Assembly: GCA_012295275.1 (NCBI GenBank)
Contig: CM022672.1
Span: forward strand, 18,438,894-18,452,393
DNA: 13,500 nt
Reading direction: 5' to 3'
Origin: Chrysomallon squamiferum
Lineage: Eukaryota; Mollusca; Gastropoda; Neomphalida; Peltospiridae
How positions within the stretch are numbered: the first letter of the stretch is position 1; every line of letters starts with the position of its first letter. Of this stretch, positions 8,124 through 13,500 are shown piece after piece. The position numbers were made by a program, and so were the translations under genes. Below the pieces are notes generated by a model. The model was given only the letters and a program-made list of their open reading frames with translations, did no database searches and was not told where the DNA came from.

Positions 8124-10051
8124 GTTTTAAATTAAACAGATGTCAGGTTCTGATGGTTACCGGAACTAAAGCCTCCTTCAACAAAAATGTCCATTCCCTC
8201 TTTGACACAATGAGAAAGAACATTGACAAGAAGCTTGTCGATTTTCTTGAAGTAGATGGTGTTGCTAATGTGCTGGAGGAAAAGGTAATGCCTATAGATA
8301 ATTAACAATTAATACCTGTACACAGAGTAAAGGTAATGCCTGTAGAAAATTAACATGTAATACCTGTTCATAATGAAAAGTCATGCATATAGTTAAGTTA
8401 ATTAACTCATGCCAAAACATTTCTCACAACAGTTGATGGTAAGAAATCATTGGTACTTTTGTTACATAAAAAAAACAAAGATGTCACAACTTTAAACAGT
8501 TTTCAAGGCTGTACAGAAATGTGATAAATGTGGCACATTAACATGAAAATGTTTTCAGATATTTTTCAGCTCATTTCCTATGTAACTTTTATAATGCTAT
8601 TTGCCTTTTTAATAAGCTGCTACCCTGAGTAGTCAAATGTTGTTGTTTTTATATGAAAGAAAGAATATGATTTTTATTGATAATAACAGTGTGTTTGCTG
8701 ATATTTTTTGGTTTAATTTTATTTTAGCCTGACCGATTTGCAGAGACCTTCTTGTTTTTCTTACAAGGTTTAGGACTAGGTATGTACAAATTTATATTGT
8801 TATGTATAAACTGATTCATCATTCTGTTTACACAGCCATCATAAATACTGGTTCATTAATATGCACGAAAGGGTTTATTTTACATGTAAATAGGTTAATT
8901 TAATATATTATATAAGTGACTTATTTAAGTGATGTTTTCATGTCATTACTTGTTTTCATCGATCATGCTGGTTTGACCTACTTCAATGATTCATAGTCAT
9001 TTTGCTTCCATAGTCCATAGCAGTTAACACGAGTTTGTGAAATTCCTTCCACTGTGGATATATATCACATCTGTAGTTAATAAAACTGTGTAATAAAGGA
9101 TATGAAGACTGTAAAAATGTTGCGTAATGAAACACATTTAAATCTGATGCATGGCCTCCAGGGAAGCTAACTGATAGATTTACAACTAATGTACTACAAA
9201 ACCAATAAACATGACTTCAGACAAAAACACATAAATGTTGAGCAATAGAATCATTAACTGTATATTTATAGACTTTATAAATAAATAAAAATAAAAAAAA
9301 TGATATTAGCCTCTAAAAAATTAAGCAGTATGTAATATTTTATTTTTTATTTTATTTTATTTTATTTTATTTTATTTTATTTTATTTTATATATTTTTTT
9401 ATTTTCGCTTCAGGCATTTCAAAACTGATATTTTTGAGATAAAGATTAGATTATCAGACATGTATCTGCAGTTGTTGGGAGATAAAAATTTTTTTAAAGT
9501 AATTCAAAAGCTTTTAGCTTGTTTCATGTTTTTTTATACACTGGTTAACTGTTTTATTTTTGTTATTTTGTTTTTTTGTTTTTTTTTGTTTTGTATTCAC
9601 TTAAATGATTTTTTTTTTTTTTTATCTTTTCTTAAATTTGGTTCTTAAGGGGAATAACTCTGGCCTCCATCATCATTACATAAAATTAATAAGATTATTG
9701 GATTTTTTTTTTTTCTTCCTTTTTTTTTTGTTTGAAATCTTTATATCTGTATCTGGCAAACAATTGCACTTTGAAAACAGTATCATTTAAAACAGCATCA
9801 GGCAAACACATACTTGAGAAAAATTGTGTAAATGAATTTAAGAAATGTGTTGTCTCTTTGTTTCAGTCGGAGGAGTGCCGATGCCACGGGTGCAGAGATC
9901 AGCCTCAATTGGTGAGTGTGTCATTCCTCCAGGGCGAGCTCGCAGCATGTCAATGGAGGAAGCAGACCAGCCTCTTGGCATTTATAGCAAGAGCCCCCCC
10001 AAATACAGTAACAACCCGGTTACTATGACTCCTAGCCCCCCCAAGAGTTAA
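4255..10051 (+). CDS. NDRG: NDRG-family protein, C-terminal part (five exons, 5' end outside the window)
   Basis: Join of 4255-4370, 6961-6996, 8140-8284, 8728-8779 and 9867-10051. This gives 534 nt, exactly 177 codons plus TAA, with every junction GT-AG and phase-compatible. Seen: residues 1-38 hold 'FEKAEN...INPRNLKRFVHAY', matching the family's F-G-K-E-E ... N-P-x-N-L-x-x-F-I-N-A-Y region. Residues 50-59 (LKCQVLMVTG) match the L-x-C-P-x-x-L-V-V-G strand, and residues 103-116 match A-E-A-F-x-x-F-L-Q-G-M-G-Y. Residues 117-177 form a low-complexity, Ser/Pro-rich tail. Known: NDRG proteins are cytosolic or membrane-associated stress and differentiation proteins with a catalytically inactive alpha/beta-hydrolase fold, and their C-terminal tails are phosphorylated by SGK1/Akt-type kinases. 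Inferred: the intact frame and canonical splice sites argue for a working gene rather than a pseudogene. It is divergent between residues 60 and 99. Which vertebrate paralogue is closest cannot be decided here; invertebrate members are often labelled NDRG3-like. Confidence 0.88.
5561..6101 (+). promoter_or_regulatory. Ladder of eight heat-shock-element-like motifs within the satellite
   Basis: Each of eight consecutive units has a 13-bp core fitting TTCnnGAAnnTTC, the inverted pentamer pattern of HSF binding sites. Cores are at 5561-5573, 5629-5641, 5734-5746, 5818-5830, 5890-5902, 5956-5968, 6030-6042 and 6089-6101. The units at 5734 and 6089 match all nine fixed bases; the other six match eight of nine. 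The pattern is seen in the sequence. Function as HSF sites is inference, since shared ancestry of the units alone explains why the motif recurs. Confidence 0.3.
6198..6221 (+). repeat. (ATT)n microsatellite
   Basis: About eight ATT trinucleotides interrupting the degenerate satellite array. Confidence 0.85.
6430..6535 (+). repeat. G+C-richer block, possible decayed SINE
   Basis: About 100 bp with markedly higher G+C than its surroundings. AGCTGAGTGGTC (from about 6456) resembles a Pol III A box and GACTGATCCTACCC (from about 6505) loosely resembles a B box about 48 bp later, a tRNA-like spacing. No acceptor or T-stem pairing can be drawn, so an intact tRNA is excluded. It could be a tRNA-derived SINE remnant or simply unrelated unique sequence. 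A 78-codon ORF (6316-6552) overlaps it but has no recognisable content. Confidence 0.2.
6727..6756 (+). repeat. (TG)n microsatellite
   Basis: About 15 TG dinucleotides with one early A interruption, 200 bp upstream of micro-exon B. Confidence 0.9.
6961..6996 (+). CDS. NDRG: NDRG micro-exon B (36 nt)
   Basis: A 36-nt exon between an uninterrupted run of 24 T followed by CAG (6934-6960) and a GTATGT donor from 6997. It completes the Thr codon (AC|G), then encodes RSNVMDIIGRL and the first two bases of Lys. It occupies the place of the R-R-D-L-E-I-E-R linker just before the L-x-C-P-V strand in vertebrate NDRG proteins, a stretch that varies in length between paralogues. Its length is a multiple of three, so skipping would keep the frame. 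Its existence rests on splice signals, frame continuity and position rather than on strong sequence identity. Confidence 0.78.
   Translation, partial: EVKCDGYHRKT
6997..8139 (+). other. NDRG intron (1.1 kb) between exons B and C
   Basis: Runs from GTATGT to AAACAG. It holds several A-homopolymer runs (near 7188-7202, 7211-7221, 7238-7246) and ends with the TCTA/TA microsatellite. No coding or RNA feature was seen. Confidence 0.75.
8053..8123 (+). repeat. (TCTA)n followed by (TA)n compound microsatellite
   Basis: About 13 uninterrupted TCTA tetramers (8053-8104), then TTTATATATATATATATAT. The tract ends 16 bp before the first base of exon C. The true acceptor (GTTTTAAATTAAACAG) has little pyrimidine of its own, so the tetramer tract is the nearest pyrimidine-rich sequence upstream. 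Confidence 0.95.
8140..8284 (+). CDS. NDRG: NDRG exon C (145 nt), core hydrolase-fold strand
   Basis: Acceptor AATTAAACAG ends at 8139; donor AAG|GTAATG is at 8285. The first base completes the Lys codon, then 48 codons run to the exon end. CQVLMVTG matches the late beta strand of the fold. The following 'ASFNKNVHSLFDTMRKNIDK' occupies the slot of S/A-P-H-x-D-x-V-V-x-x-N-S-K-L-D-P, but the Asp and most of the conserved residues are replaced, and the segment is about two residues longer than in NDRG2. 'VANVLEEKP' matches the (V/L)-x-E-Q-P-x-K approach to the last helix. The exon starts 16 nt after a TCTA/TA microsatellite and its donor lies within a 48-bp tandem repeat. Confidence 0.88.
8281..8405 (+). 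repeat. 48-bp tandem repeat (three copies) spanning a splice donor
   Basis: Units begin AAAGGTAATGCCTATAG at 8281, AAAGGTAATGCCTGTAG at 8329 and AAAGTCATGCATATAG at 8377, spaced exactly 48 bp each. Shared internal blocks are AATTAACA and AATACCTGT. The first four bases of copy 1 are the last bases of exon C and its GTAATG is the donor. Copy 2 keeps an identical donor; copy 3 has lost it. Confidence 0.85.
8285..8727 (+). other. NDRG intron (443 bp) between exons C and D
   Basis: Runs from GTAATG to TTTTAG. Apart from the 48-bp repeat at its 5' end it is plain A+T-rich sequence. Confidence 0.8.
8728..8779 (+). CDS. NDRG: NDRG exon D (52 nt), FLQG helix
   Basis: The acceptor is TTTTATTTTAG and the donor CTAG|GTATGT. 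It encodes PDRFAETFLFFLQGLGL and the first base of the next codon. This is the most recognisable part of the gene: it lines up with P-x-K-L-A-E-A-F-K-x-F-L-Q-G-M-G-Y, the final helix of the NDRG hydrolase domain. The terminal Tyr/Met of the family is Leu here. Confidence 0.9.
9336..9390 (+). repeat. (TTTTA)n microsatellite
   Basis: About ten TTTTA pentamers, perfect from about 9346 to 9390. Confidence 0.93.
9647..9662 (+). other. Short mollusc-associated motif AAGGGGAATAACTCTG
   Basis: This resembles the AAGGG(A/G)(A/G)ATAACTC motif that I recall as abundant in dispersed repeats of bivalve and gastropod genomes. It could be the relic of such an element or a chance match. It is used only as a weak taxonomic hint. 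Confidence 0.25.
9867..10051 (+). CDS. NDRG: NDRG terminal coding exon E (185 nt), phosphorylation-rich tail
   Basis: Acceptor TTGTTTCAG ends at 9866; the stop codon TAA is at 10049-10051. After completing a Val codon the exon encodes GGVPMPRVQRSASIG, then GECVIPPG, then RARSMSMEEADQP, and ends with two SPPK motifs (SKSPPKYS and TPSPPKS). RARSMS fits the RxRxxS pattern of SGK/Akt-type kinases and RSAS fits RxxS. The SP and TP sites fit proline-directed kinases. Vertebrate NDRG tails are known SGK1 substrates through similar R-S-R-T-x-S repeats, so a comparable regulatory tail is inferred. This exon is notably G+C-rich for the locus. It contains two C7 homopolymers (9994-10000 and 10036-10042) and internal splice-site-like sequences at 9912 and 9932. 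Confidence 0.85.
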
Positions 10052-10209
10052 ACGTTTTGCTAGAGACATTTTTTTTTTTTTTTTCTAACAAAAGGCAGAT
10101 TAACTTTGAGAATTGTATTTCTCAGAGTTCTGTCTTTGTTAGTATACTGAGAATGTATTATATCATAACCTATGTTTGATTAAGGAGCATATTTTGTCAG
10201 CAGAGAGAC

Positions 10210-10217
10210 TGTATATA
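10210..10217 (+). promoter_or_regulatory. Pumilio response element-like octamer in the 3' UTR
   Basis: TGTATATA is a perfect match to UGUANAUA, about 160 nt after the stop codon. Known: PUF proteins bind this in 3' UTRs to repress or destabilise mRNAs. The octamer is easy to find by chance in A+T-rich DNA. Confidence 0.35.
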
Positions 10218-10983
10218 GGCCCTTTTTAGGAAAGTGTTGTTGGTAAAAGTATTACAGAATTTAAATGCATTTTTTTTTTTCCCCGTTTATAATATGCTAA
10301 CACTATTTTGGCAACAAATTTTTCTGTATTTTTCAAACAGTTCATTTTAATAATTATTTTAATGATTGATTGAATTGATGACACATGATGTAGACTAATA
10401 CCACAGAAAAACAAATTAATCTGGATTAATGAAAATCTGATTCTGATCCTGTTTTGTATTTCAACCAGATTATCTTTCTCTTTTTTTTTGTCATTTAAAA
10501 ATTAAATAAGTAGTCTTTTTCGCCCTCCATTTTTTAATTTTTTTTTTATTCTCTCTCCATGGGAATGGGATTTTTTTGGAGACTAACACAAAAAATGTAA
10601 TATTGTTAAATGTATTTTCAGATGTTAAAAATTTTAAGACAAATACTAAATACTAATTTTGTTTTCAAGAAATGAATTCACACGCTTATCCATCATCATA
10701 ACATACAATGTTTATAACGGTACAAATTGTTTCCATCACTGCACATTGTGAAATACTAGCTTTCAAAAACACTTCATTGAAATGTTTTGCTGTATTTTGT
10801 TGAGATGAAAATTCACCTGCAAAACATAGTCTTTTTACATGTACCTGTTGAAAAGTGTTAACATATAGAAGTGCTAATTGAAGGTAAGTGGATGTCTCTT
10901 TTTTTAAAGAAAAAGTGCATGACACAAGATAATACTGCAGTAATTAAGTACATTTCCTATGATGACATACAATAATTAAAGTA

Positions 10984-10989
10984 AATAAA
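10984..10989 (+). terminator. Candidate polyadenylation signal AATAAA
   Basis: First canonical AATAAA after the stop codon, in an A-rich context and followed by a modest GT/T-rich stretch (TTGTTTAG) about 20 nt on. Use would give a 3' UTR of roughly 950 nt. Another AATAAA lies at 13095-13100. Confidence 0.3.
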
Positions 10990-12531
10990 ATTTAATAGTG
11001 CTTAAGTTGTTTAGTATATACTTATTGTTAATTAAATTTATTACCGTTAAAAGGTTATTTTGGAAAATAACCATTTTGTTATATAAAAAAAAATGTTTAA
11101 CTTGCCTTACTTTTCTTAGTAACAAAACTACCTCCACCATTTCAGTGATTTCTCATTTTCAAAGTTCTTAGTACCGTTAACAAACATTTAGATCATTTTT
11201 ATTTTATTTCCCTCTATTTTTCTTTTCTGTTCTTTTTAAAAGCCCCCCAAAATTTTAAACACCAACTTGTTTGTATTTTGTTTCATTTGTGATTAATTAG
11301 AAAGTTGAGTTAGATTTTTTACATATATATATACAACCTGCTAAAAACATAATTAAGCAAAAGCAAAATTCAAATATATAGTTTAAAATAATTTGATGTT
11401 TGTTTATTTTTCCTTTTGTTTATTTTATTTTGATAACCAATTTCTGTCTTTTCACTTCATTGTCAATGAAGTTTCCTTGATTTTGTTCAATATTATTGTT
11501 GATTTTTGTTAAGACAATGTTTGTGATTCTGATTTCATATTTTTGTTTTAATGATTTAATTAAAATAGCATGCTTGATTTTGTTATTACGTTATTTTTTA
11601 TTCGATTAGAACAGTATTCTTGATTTTGTTATGATTACAACAGTATTGATTTGCTTTTCAAAACCACATTAATTAAATTTACTTACTTTAGAAAGCATAC
11701 GCTTACACTAGACACAAAGTATTCTTGAATGTACTTTTTTACTGAAAGAAATTACTTTTGCAATATTTTCTTTCATTCTGTATTTGTTGTTATTTCATAT
11801 ATCACGTTTATATGCTATTATGGCTAACTATTGTTTTCTTGTTGAGATTTAAGTATATATTGATGTATATACATTTCTAAGCTGTGATTTGTTTAGCTCA
11901 GTTTACTAAAGTACAGTATCAGAATATATGCTCATTTATATATGAATATACAAAAGTTTTATTTTTTCCATTATAAAATAGTTCAACAGTGGAATTTTTC
12001 ATACTAACATCTGGATATCAAAGTGATTCTAAGTTTTAAAAAAAATATATAAATGAGATAAACATTTACTTAAAAATAATTATCTCATTATTTTAAAATA
12101 TTGAATTTAATATGTGATATTAATATTTTCTAAAATCTCACATTACTAGGGTAAGATATTTTGTTTTATTGGTCACATATTTCATAGAAGTATATTCTCA
12201 TATCTGTTATCTTGTACAGAAAACAAAATCTGGTAGCTATTTTCTTAATTTTATCAATAGGGCAGTTAACCTTTTAAATCTTTAACTTCTAATTTCGATA
12301 TATTATCTTTTTTCCTGTAATCAAAGTCATTAAAGCATGTAATTGAATTATTATCTGTATACTGTATATGAGGCATGCATTTCCTATAAGTATAGGTTTC
12401 TAGTTTGCATTTATTTTTTTTATGGTGTTCTAGCCTATTTCTGTTAAATCATAATGAAACTCTTTGAATATGCAATATCATATTGCTACGCTAAATACCC
12501 TTTACTAGTTAAGTATGTTAAAACAAGAGTT

Positions 12532-12534
<3 letters not shown>

Positions 12535-12575
<41 letters not shown>
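12535..12575 (+). repeat. (TA)n microsatellite
   Basis: About 20 perfect TA dinucleotides. Confidence 0.95.
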
Positions 12576-12582
<7 letters not shown>

Positions 12583-12918
12583 TAAGAACAAAGTTAAGAA
12601 ATTAATTTCTTTTGTTTTGCATATTGCCATTTGCTTGTCTAGTTGGAATATATGTACAATTAATAATTTAAAAGTAATCACTAGTTAGTTGTTAAATGAG
12701 ACATTAATATTGCCCTGATGTGTTCAGAACTGCATATTAAACTCACAATAAGCTGATGTTACAAATCATTGACAAACATTAACAGTTTATCTCAGGTTAT
12801 CAGAATGTTGCATAATATTTTATACTACACCGAAATCCTTTTTTGATTACTGATAGTTATTAGGAGCTCTGTGATTTAAAGAAAGCCAAAGTATTTTAAA
12901 TTAATATTAAAATTTTAA

Positions 12919-12944
<26 letters not shown>
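12919..12944 (+). repeat. T26 homopolymer
   Basis: Uninterrupted T run preceded by AATTTTAA and followed by AAATTTAATG. It could be the inverse poly-A tail of an antisense retro-insertion, but no element body is visible to its left. Confidence 0.85.
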
Positions 12945-12951
<7 letters not shown>

Positions 12952-13500
12952 ATGAAATTGTGATGTGTTAAATATTGCATTTCCTATTCCTGTTTTGAAT
13001 TTCTCTAATTTTCTCCATAAAGAAGCAATGATTAATGCAAGCTTTCGCGTTTTTCTTCATGAAATTATGACCATTCAAAACAATTTTAAAGTATAATAAA
13101 TTTATAATTAAAATGAGTTATCATGGGGTAAAAATTGTAGATGTAGTTTGTGACCTAGTTTAGTATATTATTTCACAGCCTCTAAATATACGTCTATAAC
13201 AGAAGTGTATGCTAAAAAAAAACTGACAGACATGTCGGAATAACTTACCACTAACGTATTAATATTGTCCAGTGCTATTCAAGCTATTTTGATATTTGTA
13301 ACAATTATATTTTTCTCTTTGTGTGTCCAAAACAGCTCTTAGTGTTGTCATTGTTCAAACTGCTTTAGTGGAATTCATTTCTAATTTGTGTTACATGTAA
13401 CGTTTGGTACAAGGGTTTATTTTATTGTTTCTTTCTTTTACATTTTTGTCTTCTTATTTAGAAATGTGTCAAATTTCAGTTAAGCTTTGTGTATATTAGT

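Larger units (their letters stand above)
8780..9866 (+). other. NDRG intron (1.1 kb) between exons D and E
   Basis: Runs from GTATGT to TTTCAG. It contains the TTTTA pentamer microsatellite, many T-homopolymers from 9490 to 9730 and a short motif (9647-9662) that I associate with mollusc genomes. Short ORFs here are products of poly-T (Phe-rich) and are not genes. Confidence 0.8.
10052..13500 (+). other. 3' UTR and downstream flank of the NDRG gene
   Basis: No exon, RNA gene or recognisable element was seen. The beginning must be 3' UTR; where the transcript ends is not clear. Candidate AATAAA signals are at 10984-10989 and 13095-13100. Two perfect Pumilio-type TGTATATA octamers occur at 10210-10217 and 11864-11871. 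The segment also contains a degenerate TTGATTTTGTT repeat (11477-11660), a TA run at 12535-12575 and T26 at 12919-12944. Confidence 0.55.

Noticed and set aside
9460-9790. Overlapping Phe-rich + strand ORFs
   Set aside because: They are translations of poly-T runs in the intron before the last exon.
9732-10028. 98-codon + strand ORF across the last exon
   Set aside because: It is in the wrong frame relative to the NDRG tail. The frame ending at 10051 joins in phase with the FLQG exon and gives the SPPK/RARSMS tail.
10686-10925. 79-codon minus-strand ORF in the 3' flank
   Set aside because: No family resemblance, no promoter or splice context, and it lies antisense to the likely 3' UTR. A chance ORF is the simplest explanation.
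12919-12944. Poly-A tail of an antisense retroelement
   Set aside because: No element body or target-site duplication is visible beside the T26 run.

Overview
The window is eukaryotic nuclear DNA from an animal, very A+T-rich (roughly three quarters A+T by eye). It carries poly-T tracts, TG/TA/TCTA/TTTTA microsatellites, long introns and canonical GT-AG splice sites. No open reading frame of bacterial type is present. The organism is probably an invertebrate. A short motif near 9647 (AAGGGGAATAACTCTG) resembles a sequence I recall as frequent in mollusc genomes, so a mollusc is my best but weak guess.

The only gene I can support is the 3' end of an NDRG-family gene (N-myc downstream-regulated, an alpha/beta-hydrolase-fold family without catalytic activity) on the + strand. 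Five exons at 4255-4370, 6961-6996, 8140-8284, 8728-8779 and 9867-10051 join into one uninterrupted frame of 534 nt, 177 codons plus TAA. They run from the family's 'F-x-K-E-E' position to the C-terminus, through the conserved 'L-K-C-x-V-L-x-V-x-G' strand and the 'F-x-x-F-L-Q-G-x-G' helix. They end in a Ser/Pro-rich tail with an RxRxxS kinase motif. The N-terminal half of the protein lies upstream of the window.

Layout: 1-4254 is upstream intron with two old tandem duplications. 4371-6960 is an intron holding a degenerate satellite of about 60-85 bp units (about 5530-6420), followed by a G+C-richer block of unknown origin. 6997-8139 is an intron ending in a TCTA/TA microsatellite. 8285-8727 is an intron that opens with a 48-bp tandem repeat containing the splice donor. 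8780-9866 is an intron with a TTTTA pentamer repeat. 10052-13500 is 3' UTR and downstream sequence with Pumilio-type sites and candidate polyadenylation signals.

The most interesting signals are: (1) the intronic satellite, in which eight successive units carry a heat-shock-element-like TTCnnGAAnnTTC core matching at 8 or 9 of 9 fixed positions; (2) the 48-bp repeat that triplicated the donor region of the 145-nt exon, leaving a second intact donor that would read into a stop; (3) an in-frame 21-nt GT...AG segment and alternative acceptor inside the last coding exon, next to the kinase motif; and (4) loss of the usual family residues around the hydrolase acid position.
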